64,000 nucleotides of DNA from Hexactinellida sp. DTS-2022 (lineage: Eukaryota; Porifera; Hexactinellida), in the NCBI GenBank assembly GCA_028753945.1, contig JAPNXP010000009.1, positions 5,208,001 through 5,272,000 on the forward strand, in the 5' to 3' direction. Under the pieces are notes generated by a model that saw only the letters and a program-made list of their open reading frames with translations, was not told the origin of the DNA and made no database searches. Made by a program: the position numbers and the translations under genes. Positions 54,233-64,000 of the stretch are shown one piece after another (within the stretch, counting starts at the first letter, position 1; each line of letters begins with the position of its first letter).

Positions 54233-56391
54233 ATGGATACAGTTGAAGATAGCATATTTGACTCTTCTCAAGATATTCCTACAGATACAGAAATTATTAT
54301 TTCAGATTTGGATGGTAGGGGTTCTTATACAGATACGTTATCTACTTCGAATACTGATGCTGCTTCTGACTTTACTAATCCTTGCCCTAGCAGTATTATT
54401 TCTAATGCTGGATATCCCACTAATGCTGCTTGGTATAGAAAGTTTTTCAAACTAAAAACAGGGGAATCCACCCGACATGTATGTCTTAATTGTAATACAG
54501 TAGTGAGTGGAACCAAAAATAACCTAAGCAACCTAACAAGACACCTTAAGCATTCTGATAAATGTTTCAGACAATACAATCAATTTCTTAAAGATCAGAG
54601 TAAGTGTAAATACCGTACTCCCATCTCTATTTTTCCTGGGTTTACTTCCACAAGTCCGATTGACCCTATTGTCAAGAAAAATGTAGACAACGCTGTCAAA
54701 AGAATGATAATCATCGACGAATATCCAATTAATGCAGTTGAAAAACCTGGTCTTCAGCAGTTGATGAAAACTGCATTACCCGGATACCATCTGCCTTCGC
54801 GCAACACTATAATGAATCGGCTAGAGAAAGATATGTCTAACTATGAAGCAAGAATGACTAAGAGATTTTTGGAATTTAAATTTGTGAGTTTAGTCATTGA
54901 TGGGTGGTCTAATTGGAGAATGCTAAGTTTTATAGGAGTAGTAGCGCACGGAATTCATCAAGATGAGTTTAGACAAGAAACCTTCATAGTAGAGTGTGAG
55001 TACTTTAGTGGTAGGCACACACATGACAGACTTGCTGTATACATCGTAAAATTTATCGAAAAATACGGAATTGTTCATAAATTAGTTCGGATTGGGACTG
55101 ACTCTGCTGCAGTAATGCGCAAAGCATTTAAAACTCTCTTAATAGATGCAGATGAAACATATTCTTATGGAGAAGATACTATATCTGTAGAAAATGCTTC
55201 CATCTTATTAGATAATCTATTAGATGATATTGAGCCGATTGATGAAAAGTTAGTTGTCGAAGCTGTCAAGATAATATTTTCTCAAATGAATAATCAAATG
55301 GATGATAGTAATCCTTTAAACCTTCTTCGAAGATCAAAAGCATTTCATTTAAATTTACACTTTAGATGCAGTTGTCATTGGATCCAGAGAGCTATAGTTG
55401 ACTTCTTAAATGGAATGAGTAACGTAACCAACGAAAAAGACTAATATCAAAATCCAGGTGCTTTACTGCTTCAGTAAGAAAATCAACAATTGATTTTCCA
55501 ATGTTGGTCAGGAATGATTGCTTCATACCTTCCCCAAATGAGACTCGTTGGGGTAGTCTATACAAAATGTTGGGAGGAATTCTACAAGTCCATAATAAGG
55601 GCTTATTAGATCAGATCCATTCAGTAAAGAAGGCTAATTATTTTACATTGTCTGAACTCAGACACTTACAAGAATTATATCAGATTCTCGGATATGTTCA
55701 CAAACTAACTGTTAATCTTGAAAGTAACACTGCCTCACCAGGTATGCTTATCTCCGCTTTAGAATGGGTAGAAGAGTCCTTAAAAGAAGAAAAGTCTGAC
55801 GATGCTGACTGTCTCATTGCTGTTCTCAAAAAAAGGTTCGACAATGATGATTGGAAAGGTGACCCATTTATTCAGTTAGCTACATTGGTAGATCCAAGGT
55901 ACGCTCTTCAGTGTATCAACGAACGCTCTCAATTTAAGGAGTTATTACTGAGTGCTGTCACAGCACTAACTTGTGCTAATGTCGAAAAAGAAATCGATCT
56001 TATTCCTATAAATAGAATGGAAGCAATACCAATAAATCAAACTTCACCAACTACGAAAAGAAAGAGACTTGATACTTTTTGGTCAGGAGAGTCTCTACCT
56101 ATCAATACTGAATATAATTCTGACCCAGCTCTACAAATTGAATCATTCGTTAAAGAACTCAAGTCTAGCGACAGTGCGTATAATTTATCTGTTGACCCAT
56201 TTCAGTGGTATTCATCTCGAGGAGCTTCTAATTTTTCTTCGATTAAACTACTGGCACAAATTGTATTATGTTCTCCTAGTTCAACGAGCTCTGTTGAGAG
56301 ATTGTTTAGTATTTGTTCGAGAATAAATACTTCTGATAGGGCAAGAATGAGGCCAGAAGCTTTGAGGACGATTACATTACTCAAAGGTTAA
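54233..56391 (+). pseudogene. BED-finger hAT transposase with one frame break
   Basis: The first frame (54233-55444, 403 aa) has a BED zinc finger at ~67-112 (C84, C87, H104 or H107, C111) and an RNase H-like core with VIDGWSNW (Asp223) and RIGTDSAAVM (Asp290). The second (55501-56391, 296 aa) begins in the core (NETRWGS) and ends in the hAT dimerisation region with SSVERLFSICSRI, whose Glu is catalytic in the family. The two are joined by a one-base shift within AAAAAG near 55435: in the next frame the reading continues KRLISKSRCF into the second part without a stop. The break therefore looks like a single recent indel, or a sequencing error, in an otherwise whole ~716-aa gene. The acidic, Ser/Thr-rich N-terminus (1-60) is typical of this group. 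Confidence 0.9.
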
Positions 56392-56727
56392 TGGAGCAAT
56401 GGATCTGAATCTGATACAGACTCATTATAATATATTATATAATATATTTTTATATAGTACTAGTCTACTATATTATATTTATATACTACTAGTAAATTCA
56501 ATTTATCATCGATGGGGCGTTGATCAGCATTTCCCTGAATTTCTGCGATGCGCTCATAATTTGCTTGAGAGACGCTTTAAGGGCGAGATATCAATACTTA
56601 AGCGCGTCATTTTATGCAAAATATATTCCATTCTGAAATCACACCGCGTTAAATGGCATGGCGCGTTTAACGCGCTTTGTGGGAAAAGTGGCGTTGATAT
56701 ATCTGAAAAATTAAATACCTTTGATAG
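56392..56727. other. 3' part of the hAT element
   Basis: AT-rich and non-coding; contains GCGCGTT/AACGCGC blocks near 56600-56690. Confidence 0.45.
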
Positions 56728-57119
56728 ACTAGGTCAGGTCAGGTCAGGTCAAAAAAGTTTAGGTCAGGTCAGGTCAGGTAAGGTCAGGTCAGGTCAGGTC
56801 AAAAAAAGTTTAGGTCAGGTCAGGTCAGGTAAGGTCAGGTCAGGTCAGGTCAGGTCAGGTCAGGTCAGGTCAGGTCAGGTCAAAAAAGTTCAGGTCAGGT
56901 CAAAAAAAGTTCAGGTCAGGTCAGGTCAGGTCAGGTCAGGTCAGGTCAGGTCAGGTCAGGTCAGGTCAGGTCAAAAAAGGTCTGGTCAGGTCAGGTCAAA
57001 AAGGTTCAGGTCAGGTAGGTAAGGTCAAAAAAGTTCAGGTCAGGTCAGGTCAGGTCAAGGCGTTCAGAAAATAGGTTCAGGTCACTCAAAGGTCAGGTCA
57101 GGTCAGGTCATGACCTGAC
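56728..57119. repeat. AGGTC pentanucleotide array with A-tract spacers
   Basis: Dozens of AGGTC repeats in blocks of 2-11, separated by AAAAAAGTT-like tracts, directly inside the hAT right terminus. Subterminal repeats in hAT elements are transposase-binding sites (family knowledge). The 207-aa frame of SGQVRSGQ-type repeats is a translation of this array. Confidence 0.93.
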
Positions 57120-57134
57120 CTTTTGACAAGCCTG

Positions 57135-57202
57135 ATTGAGATACATATAAATTTACTAAATGGTTTAAAAAATTATTACCTACTAACCCAGTTACGTACT
57201 TG
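57135..57202. other. Short linker between the hAT and Ginger elements
   Basis: Includes TACTAACCCAGTTA, which has a near copy (TACTAACCGAGTTA) directly right of the Ginger element at ~60807. Confidence 0.4.
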
Positions 57203-60200
57203 TTTTGCAGAAATTGGTTCCCCCCATAAAATCGTTCCGGGGGGACCAATTTCTGCAAATTCAACTTTCAATGCAGAAATTAATCCCCTTGCAGAATTCG
57301 TTCCCCCCTTACATACATAATTTAGACAGTCATCCAAAGTGACTTTGCATATTTTCAGACTGAACATGACTATTATACTATACTTGAAAGTTTTCCTTTA
57401 GCAATCTTAATTAACTAGTTATTATTCCAACACGTTAAGCAATTATTTGAGGAACTAAGATAATACTGATAACAAGAATGATCATTAGTCATAAACTAAA
57501 TCTCTGTTAATGCATACAGAGCACAGTTAATGCGCCCTAGAGTTATGTCGCTAGACTTGTTTTCTTTACTAATTTTAGGAATATCCATTCCATCATACTT
57601 GTACCAAATACCATTATAATTTGTCCTCATGTTGAAGTGCAATCCAATATGAATTGTGTAGCCAATCAAATTATACCGTAGAAGAATATCTTTGTGCTTT
57701 AGGTTTAAAATATCATCGATTTGATTTGGGTGAATAGGTTGTTTCAAGTCTAGATGACCTACTTCAAGAATTAATATGGGTGGTATCCTAATAAACCCTT
57801 GTGAAATTGGCTCTACATTGGCACTTGGATCTCTGCATTTCAGGCAGTGATATCCTGAACAAATTTGAGTGTCAATACTATTCTGGCATCCGTTTATAAA
57901 ATTGTAGATTGAAGATATGTCAATTCGCCTTTCAGAAATACAACAACAGCTCCAGCACTGAAACTCAATTGCATATAAATTGGAACATAGATGTAGCTCT
58001 CCCAATAGCTTTGTCACATTTCCTTCGTAGCCAATAAAGTCTAAGCGAGTATCTATTAGCTTGATGCCGAGTCTGGGTGCAAACCAACATCGTAATTCGT
58101 TGAAGTTTCGCGCTTTAATCATTGCTATGATTGTTTGCAAATCTGCAGAAATGGATGTGCAGGATAACTCGATTGACCTAAGTATAGTTTTCAGTTGGAG
58201 GCTTAGGAGCGTGATAATGTTATCAAGGGGACAGGTGTTAACAAGTTTTGCTCCGTTGTACTCCCCTCCCCAATTAACACAGATATCTTCTATTGACGGT
58301 GAAGCCGAAGAGAATCTAGTTTCTAAGTGTGGTAGCGTTTCTGTTTCAATTGGTTTTGGAGAACGTGGAACGGTCAAGAGTTGTTGCATAACTGGGAGTA
58401 GTACTTTTGTCGAATAGTCTGTGCTTATATTACCCCATTGGGAAAATTCAAAATCTTCCTTTGTATACTGATAGTATGGAATTTGTATACCCTGACTTTG
58501 CAAATACCATTCTTTCACTATCATAGAAATCTCATAACTTGCACAAGCGACACTATTATTTTCGTTATGTACAGAGGGATAATGATCTAATCTCCAATCC
58601 AATAAATCGATATAATTCATATTACGCCTTTTGTCTAACTCTGCATGGAGTGGTGAAAGTGGAGTGTTTGTTCTTAAGCACTCTATAACCTCATCCTTCA
58701 TCAGCCCTAGTTGATCGATAATTTGTTCTTTTGATCGTGAATTAATAGGACTGAATTCGTCTGGGCTTAAGATAGGTGAATGTACGAGTTCTAAACTTCC
58801 ATCCTCACTAAGCTCTTTATCCTCTGATAAGATAGATTCTTCCAATTCTATATGTTTTCCCTGATATAAGTCCTTAATTTCTTGTGGCTCTTTCCAGAGT
58901 TTAACCTTAGATCTTTTAACTCGTTGAACTACCTTGTTTCTGCGAACTTGCACGCAACTATCTGAAACTTTAGTAATTGGATAAGGGCCTTTCCATTTGG
59001 CTTGCAACTTTCCACCCTTGCTTCTTTTCGTGGACATGTTCTCAATTAAGACCTTATCTGATACCTTATATGTGTTGGTAATTGGGTTGACCTTTTTATC
59101 ATATTGCTTTTTCATAATTTCTTTAGATTTAATGAGGAATTTACCAGCTTCTTGAAATGAATGTTCTTGTGCACTTTTCATGAACTGTACTAAGTCATTC
59201 TTCTGGCTATCATCACTATCGGATGCTAACTCGGCATCCAAGACGTCAGGATAGAGGAACTTGAGGTTTTCAATTTCGTTTGGAAGTCGCGGTTTACGAC
59301 AACCATTCATCAGCTCGAATGCTGAATAGTTGGTTGTGTTTCTCGGGCGAATATTAAGAGAAAATGTGACTTGTTCAAGATAATAAAACCAGTCTTCACT
59401 CTTCTCGCCAATCAATTTTACTAAGGATCTTTTTATGGCTTTATGAGCTGATTCAACAAGATCATTTGTTTGGGGGTGATAAGGTGTAGTGAAAATTAGT
59501 TTGCATTGATGAACATCTTGAAGGGATTTGCAAATCATGCTAGTAAATTCAGGTCCATTATCAGTAACTATCTGCACTGGGGCACCTTGCCGACAATATA
59601 TCGAGAAAATTCCTTTTGCAACCTCCTTTGCTTCTTTTGTTTTAAGCGGGCGAGTTTCAATCCATTTCGTAAAATGATCGATAAAAGTTAATATATATTT
59701 GTACCCCTCCGATTCAACTAGTGGACCTGTCAAATCCATCCCTACTCTATACCACACTTTAGTAATAACAGGAAGTGGTTGCAAAGGCGTGACGGGAGAT
59801 TTTAAACATGGCTGATTCTTCTGGCAAGGCCCACACTTAAGGATATAAGAGTGAATATTGTTGTACATTTTTGGCCAATAGAATCTTTCTTTAGCAATTT
59901 TGTAGGAATACCTAAAGCACTGATGCCCAGTATTGTCGTGTACTTCTTTTAGAATATCTGGAACTCGATCAGCGATTATAACTAATGGACAATTTTCTCC
60001 TGATGGCCTAACAAGATGTCCTGATTTTAAGGCATAAGCTGAGGCTTTCTTACGTAATGCTCTTTTGGTGTTTTTGGTGGAATCTTTGGGGTATTGTTGT
60101 AACTTAAGGTAGTTTTCAATTTCTTCATACTCAACTGAATTCATTGGCTTCGAAAGGAGGTCAAATCGGAAATAATAATTCGAAGTTAGTTATTAATTAT

Positions 60201-60804
60201 ATATATCTTCCCCTTTGGGATATATGAAAACTTTAAAAATATGATACTTATGTTCAGTGACTTCAGTCATTGCGATTACTATACTATTCGAGTAATTACA
60301 GGGTAACGATCTAAAAGGGACACCAACTCACAATGATTACCAGCACAATATAATATTGTGTCAATGGTTTAATTAATGAATTACAACTTTACTTATGTAG
60401 AGCTCAGCTCTAGTAGAGTTCAGTTTTTCACTATGTGTATTCAGGCACTGAGGAAGGTCAGTTTTTTCCAGAGTTTGAAATTGACCTTTAGAAAGTTAGC
60501 CTGGGCTTTTAGTATGGGAAAAAATCTGAACTCTACAAAGCTCAGCTCTATATAAGGATTCCCATTGCTTAACGTGTTGGAATAATAACTAGTTAATTAA
60601 GATTGCTAAAGGAAAACTTTCAAGTATAGTATAATAGTCATGTTCAGTCTGAAAATATGTAAAGTCACTTTGGATGACTGTCTAAATTATGTATGTAAGG
60701 GGGGAACGAATTCTGCAAGGGGAACAATTTCTGCATTGAAAGTTGAATTTGCAGAAATTGGTCCCCCCGGAACGATTTTATGGGGGGGACCAATTTCTGC
60801 AAAA
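57203..60804 (-). mobile_element. Ginger-type DNA transposon with ~240-bp TIRs, looks whole
   Basis: The left end TTTTGCAGAAATTGGTTCCC and right end inverse CCAATTTCTGCAAAA open inverted repeats that continue, with few differences, to about 57445 and 60565 (shared TAGACAGTCATCCAAAGTGA and CTTAATTAACTAGTTATTAT). Between them is one integrase-type gene and no reverse transcriptase or capsid gene, the layout of Ginger elements. A 4-bp target duplication could not be fixed. The 5' leader (60145-60565) is non-coding and has GAGCTCAGCTCTAGTAGAG-like short repeats. Confidence 0.88.
57496..60144 (-). CDS. Ginger-type integrase with C-terminal ubiquitin-hydrolase-like domain
   Basis: 882 aa, one uninterrupted frame. 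An HHCC zinc-binding region has H69, H74, C104 and C107. The DDE integrase core has Asp137 (GMDLTGP), Asp195 (TDNGPEF) and Glu231 (NDLVESAHK), with 35 residues between the last two. A GPY/F-like module follows at ~362-418 (VSDKVLIENM, AKWKGPYPI, VKLWK). After an acidic linker, residues ~620-882 look like a USP/C19 ubiquitin hydrolase: a Cys box at 635-643 (LVNTCPLDN, Cys638), paired zinc-binding CxxC motifs (C730/C733 and C767/C770), PPILILEVGHL, and a His box IHIGLHFNMR (His836) before WYKYDGM. The Cys box departs from the usual USP form, so activity is uncertain. Ginger integrases are cut-and-paste enzymes related to those of Gypsy elements (family knowledge). The tail could process ubiquitin on host or transposon proteins (inference). 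The frame and both ends look whole. Confidence 0.88.
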   Translation of the reverse strand: MNSVEYEEIENYLKLQQYPKDSTKNTKRALRKKASAYALKSGHLVRPSGENCPLVIIADRVPDILKEVHDNTGHQCFRYSYKIAKERFYWPKMYNNIHSYILKCGPCQKNQPCLKSPVTPLQPLPVITKVWYRVGMDLTGPLVESEGYKYILTFIDHFTKWIETRPLKTKEAKEVAKGIFSIYCRQGAPVQIVTDNGPEFTSMICKSLQDVHQCKLIFTTPYHPQTNDLVESAHKAIKRSLVKLIGEKSEDWFYYLEQVTFSLNIRPRNTTNYSAFELMNGCRKPRLPNEIENLKFLYPDVLDAELASDSDDSQKNDLVQFMKSAQEHSFQEAGKFLIKSKEIMKKQYDKKVNPITNTYKVSDKVLIENMSTKRSKGGKLQAKWKGPYPITKVSDSCVQVRRNKVVQRVKRSKVKLWKEPQEIKDLYQGKHIELEESILSEDKELSEDGSLELVHSPILSPDEFSPINSRSKEQIIDQLGLMKDEVIECLRTNTPLSPLHAELDKRRNMNYIDLLDWRLDHYPSVHNENNSVACASYEISMIVKEWYLQSQGIQIPYYQYTKEDFEFSQWGNISTDYSTKVLLPVMQQLLTVPRSPKPIETETLPHLETRFSSASPSIEDICVNWGGEYNGAKLVNTCPLDNIITLLSLQLKTILRSIELSCTSISADLQTIIAMIKARNFNELRCWFAPRLGIKLIDTRLDFIGYEGNVTKLLGELHLCSNLYAIEFQCWSCCCISERRIDISSIYNFINGCQNSIDTQICSGYHCLKCRDPSANVEPISQGFIRIPPILILEVGHLDLKQPIHPNQIDDILNLKHKDILLRYNLIGYTIHIGLHFNMRTNYNGIWYKYDGMDIPKISKENKSSDITLGRINCALYALTEI

Positions 60805-60832
60805 CATACTAACCGAGTTATAATGTAGTACA

Positions 60833-61569
60833 TCTATATATACAAAGTAGTTTGTTTGTCTGTCTGTCTGTCTGTCCTCACATCTCGAGAGTTCATAATA
60901 GATCTGAACCAAAATTTGTATGCCATCTAGGAGTTATCCCACGACCCTGAATGAGGAGTTTTAAGAGATATTTACATTCCTCGCGAAGTTAACTCAAAAT
61001 ATCTGATTTTTTGGCACCTTCCAATACATTTCAATGGGAATTATCAAAAGTTCACAGTGCTGCTTGAAAAACATTTCAAACGTGCAATCTAGGTTTTAGT
61101 GTACGAGGAATCCAAATATGATATTTTACAGTCAATAGAATGCATAATTTGCAATTTACCATATGCATAATATTTTCACACTTTGCGAGGGTACCGACCT
61201 TGACCTATCAGATTGCAGAGTTTTAAAGTTATTCTGACTCGAGTTTTTTGGTCTATAATTTAATGGATTGATTGTGTATGAAAGAAATAACAATTGAATG
61301 TCCCTTGCTATAGCTGACATGATTTAAGTTTAACCATTAAAATTCAGCCTGCATTGAGTTGTCAATAGTCTCATTCCTATGGTCCCCGTAATATTAATAC
61401 AACTGTTTACAATATTTTGAACTTCTGTCATATCCGTCATATTACACATCCGTCATATTTCACATTTCACATCCGTCATATTACATATCCGTCATATTTC
61501 AAATCATAAACTCATTATAAGACATCCCGTGAATTTGAATACCGCGGCGAAGCGCGGGCACCCGGCTAG
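60833..61569 (+). mobile_element. Non-autonomous Helitron
   Basis: Starts TCTATATATACAAAGTAG and then TTTGTTTGTCTGTCTGTCTG; ends ACCGCGGCGAAGCGCGGGCA followed by CCCGGCTAG and T. The GC stem ~10 bases before CTAG and the A-T target are textbook Helitron features. At 737 bp it has no Rep/helicase gene. Confidence 0.9.
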
Positions 61570-61900
61570 TATATGTATACAAAATCAAATTAACTCTGTC
61601 AATTGAAGTTTAATAAATGTTTAATGCTGATATTCGGGTACAACTATAGTATTGTACCGGAATATTATGTGCATATTGAAAGACTCGTGTGATCCGGTAC
61701 AATACTATAGTTGTACCGATATTTGTAATCAGCATAAGATTTCCAGTCATTATAGGGGTCACATGACCATGTTTGGAAGGGATGACATTCCTTGACAACA
61801 CTTGGAATGTGACACATTCCATTCTCAAATATTGTTTCTACCCTATCGAGTGACCCCTATTTCTTCACCGCACAGTCATTTGAGAATTACTATGAGCATA
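61570..61900. other. Inverted GTACAACTATAGTATTGTAC pair and foldback-related DNA
   Basis: Two copies of GGTACAACTATAGTATTGTA in opposite orientation occur near 61635-61720, forming a ~30-bp-arm hairpin. From ~61750 the sequence CACATGACCATGTTTGGAAG and later GGGGTCACTCGATAGGGTAG (minus strand: 61855 leftward) match the arms and loop edge of the foldback at 27125-27971. Confidence 0.55.
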
Positions 61901-61908
61901 TTATAAAC

Positions 61909-62282
61909 CAGTGGCGGCGCCAGGGCGCCGCCGCTGGGGGGGGCACCAGGTGGGAAAATCTGAACCCAGGGGGGGCACACCTTTTTAGAAAAAAACGCAG
62001 GAATTCATAGTTGCGGTCGAGACTCGAGAATCCACAATTTTCCCAGTAGAGTATAAAAAACTAATCCCAATTTGCCCAAAACTCCAAGAATCGCAAGCCG
62101 TTCGCATTTCAAACTGGTGGATCTTGTTGTTCATGTTCAATATTGTTCATATTTCGCTAAAAATATCTGAGAATATTTGTTATCCAAAGAATCTTTCAAA
62201 AGTGTGCCCCCCCTGGCGGGGGGGCACCATTTTCCCGTGGGGGGGCACGTGCCTCCCTGGCCCCCCCCTGGCGCCGCCACTA
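61909..62282. mobile_element. 374-bp hAT-type MITE, GC-rich ends
   Basis: The ends CAGTGGCGGCGCCAGGG and CCCTGGCGCCGCCACTA are inverse, followed by G-runs and GGGGGCACC blocks on both sides. The flanks TTATAAAC and ATATAAAC match at seven of eight positions. CAGTGGCGNNGCCAGGG ends are very common in animal hAT MITEs. Confidence 0.9.
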
Positions 62283-62290
62283 ATATAAAC

Positions 62291-62504
62291 ACTCTACGAG
62301 GTCATTTAACAAGTATTCGTGAGAGCGGGCTTTTGTCCGACACTTTCCGACAATTTTTGGCCGCCATCTTGAAAATAAAATTTTTTCGTGATTCCTCCAT
62401 ATCCATATCTTTTTATAATATATTTATCTATGTCTGTGCCAATTTTCATGCTTGACATTGCTTGTATCAAAAATTGAACAATTTTATTGCTATGCTGCCC
62501 CACT
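62291..62504. other. Non-coding
   Basis: No feature recognised. Confidence 0.35.
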
Positions 62505-62787
62505 AATAGTTGATGGGCTAAAACTTGGCATGTAGGTGCGATGGGACCGTCTAATTTGCACCTGGGGTTACGATTTTGTATTAAGAAATTTTTGACACAT
62601 CTTTAACACCTTTCAAATTTTGTCTGGTCCATTACTCAAAAAATGGTTTACTAAACCCCCAATTTTTATTTTATTATTGGATTCATCATAAAATTCTGCG
62701 TCTTATGGATTAAGAAAATTTTCAATAAAGGGTTTAATTTCTGCCATAAATGGGGGTTGAAATTTCTTTGTTTACTCGCACTTCAAT

Positions 62788-63235
62788 CAGAGTTGTGGAT
62801 TTGATTGATATTTCATTCAAATCCAAATCAAATCCATCCAAATCAAATCCAAAATTCCAAATACTACAGAGATAATTAATTGAGATGCGTACTTAGTTAG
62901 ATATAATATAATATAATATATACTACTGTATTATACAGATATTTATTCACGGTAATACGAACGCCAGCCAACAAAATCTGTTCGAATTACCCAAAATTCG
63001 GATTTACGAGTCTACTGTTAGTGTAATATCATCAATATCATATGTATTACATATTGTATAGTAAGTAAATAAAATTTTAAAAAGGATTTGACTCAAACAT
63101 TAAATCAAATCCAAATCAAATCAAATAATAGTCAATCAAATCCAAATCAAATCAAATCATTTTCGTTTTAAAATGCACCAAATCCATCCAAATCAAATCC
63201 AAATCAAATCAAATCAAATCAAATCCACAACTCTG
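62788..63235. mobile_element. 448-bp hAT-type MITE of AAATC repeats
   Basis: The ends CAGAGTTGTGGATTTGATT and AAATCAAATCCACAACTCTG are inverse, with subterminal AAATCCAAATC repeats at both ends. The 8-bp duplication ACTTCAAT (62780-62787, 63236-63243) is perfect and lies in the ACTTCAATTTC of F units. Confidence 0.94.
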
Positions 63236-63346
63236 ACTTCAATTTCTGTAAAACTGTTAAATCTAATTCTATTGTTTCAACTTGTTATAAATCCATTGAT
63301 TTAACTAGTTAAATCTTACACTATTGTTTCAACTTGCTATAAATTT

Positions 63347-63716
63347 CAGGCATGGGGCCAAGCCCCAAAGGGCTTAAGACCATTTTTGAGAGGGCTTAAA
63401 TCCGAACTTAAGTCCTCCTTTAATAAAAGGGCTTAAGTCCGGACATGGACTTAAGCCCTTTATAGATGAGCTTCAAGCCTTTTCAAGCCCTTTTTCAAGC
63501 TCTTTTCAAGGCACTTATTCAATAAAATACGGTATGGATTTCTAAATAATTAGAGTAAAAGACTTAAGTCCGGACTTAAGCCCTTTATTAAGGGCTTGAG
63601 CTTGGACTTAAGCCCTTTTTCAAAAAGGGCTTAGAAAAAGGGCTTGGGTTTAAGCCCTTCTGATTAGGGATGGGCTTGGACTTAAGCCCTTTTGAAAGGG
63701 CTTGACCCCATGTCTG
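63347..63716. mobile_element. 370-bp hAT-like MITE of GGGCTTAAG repeats
   Basis: The ends CAGGCATGGGGCCAAGCCC and GGGCTTGACCCCATGTCTG are inverse with few mismatches. The interior carries many AAGGGCTTAAGTCC blocks in both orientations. No clean 8-bp duplication was found. Confidence 0.8.
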
Positions 63717-64000
63717 AGCCTATAATTATATTGATTTAACTTGTGAATTCGAGCTGGCTTCTATTTTCCAATTGAAAACTAAGATTATATATTTCATAAC
63801 AACGACAGATTATGTTATTATATTTACTTCTGCGAGAATATTATTGAACTGTTATTATACTGACGTAATTAATTATAATTAATTCAGCCAGTATATGACT
63901 TATATAGATGCTTCCAAATTGTTTATTAGGGGTTATCGAGTGTGCGGAATTAAAATTTGATAGCCAAATTAATTAATTTATTATTTATGTCAAATAATTT

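Larger units (their letters stand above)
54141..57134 (+). mobile_element. hAT transposon, right end present, left end not found
   Basis: The right terminus reads GGTCAGGTCATGACCTGACC then TTTTGACAAGCCTG, i.e. a hAT-style CAGGCTTGTCAAAAGG on the minus strand. No inverse copy was found before the gene, where F unit 14 abuts, so the left end seems lost. Confidence 0.7.
62505..64000 (+). repeat. F unit 15 (+), long type, runs off the window
   Basis: Starts GTTGATGGGCTAAAACTTGG and continues through GCGTCTTATGG, the ATTGATTTAACTTGTGAATT block and the long-type distal part. It is split by two hAT-like elements (62788-63235 and 63347-63716). Confidence 0.85.

Noticed and set aside
56399-57022. 207-aa frame with SGQVRSGQ repeats
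   Set aside because: It is the AGGTC array of the hAT end read in one frame.
57061-57134. Possible telomere-like or centromeric AGGTC satellite
   Set aside because: The block ends in a hAT terminus and follows a hAT gene, so a subterminal transposon repeat explains it better.
57496-60144. Reading the Ginger-type gene as part of a Gypsy-class LTR element
   Set aside because: No reverse transcriptase, protease or gag region and no direct terminal repeats are present; the ends are inverted repeats.

Overview
This is an AT-rich, repeat-saturated stretch of a eukaryotic, almost certainly animal, nuclear genome. Two compact intronless host-type genes are visible: a MORN5-like gene (3859-4380, +) and an NHL-repeat protein gene (13572-14465, +). 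The NHL protein resembles, from memory, the large NHL families of glass sponges (e.g. Oopsacas). A sponge or other early-branching metazoan is therefore my best guess, but this is not proven. No rRNA, tRNA, CRISPR array or bacterial operon was seen.

Nearly everything else is transposable elements. From 0 to 18 kb there are a decayed P-type transposase (694-2808), a foldback element (5620-7427), a P/THAP9-type transposon with 33-bp terminal inverted repeats (TIRs) and a 9-bp flanking repeat (7641-11036), Helitron-like ends, several small TA-flanked inverted-repeat elements, and a FLYWCH-MULE with 9-bp target duplications (15747-17700). From 18 to 26.3 kb a 2,076-bp segment is tandemly duplicated next to a second MULE. 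That MULE's transposase ends in a RING finger, and its long inverted repeats contain arrays of a 32-bp unit. From 27 to 32 kb there are a near-perfect 332-bp foldback, an apparently whole FLYWCH-MULE with 6+6 copies of a 15-bp unit as TIRs, and a broken Penelope-like reverse transcriptase into which that MULE seems to have landed.

From 32 to 54 kb, and again after 62.5 kb, lies a repeat domain built from one family of ~0.5-1.2 kb units in both orientations. The units are joined by eleven copies of a ~117-nt hairpin and about 27 copies of an 18-bp palindrome unit in TTA-rich DNA. A fourth MULE (36489-39585), carrying SWIM-like, ULP1-like protease and PHD-finger coding pieces, sits inside it.

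From 54 to 62.5 kb there are a BED-hAT transposase with one frame break and an AGGTC-rich subterminal array, an apparently whole Ginger-type integrase transposon with ~240-bp TIRs whose 882-aa protein ends in a ubiquitin-hydrolase-like domain, a non-autonomous Helitron, and a hAT-type MITE.

The most interesting theme is that three unrelated transposase lineages here each carry a ubiquitin/SUMO-pathway domain: RING in one MULE, a USP-like domain in the Ginger element, and ULP1 in another MULE. In addition, three MULEs use short tandem arrays as their terminal inverted repeats. The target-site duplications visible by eye give a clear nesting order for many insertions.
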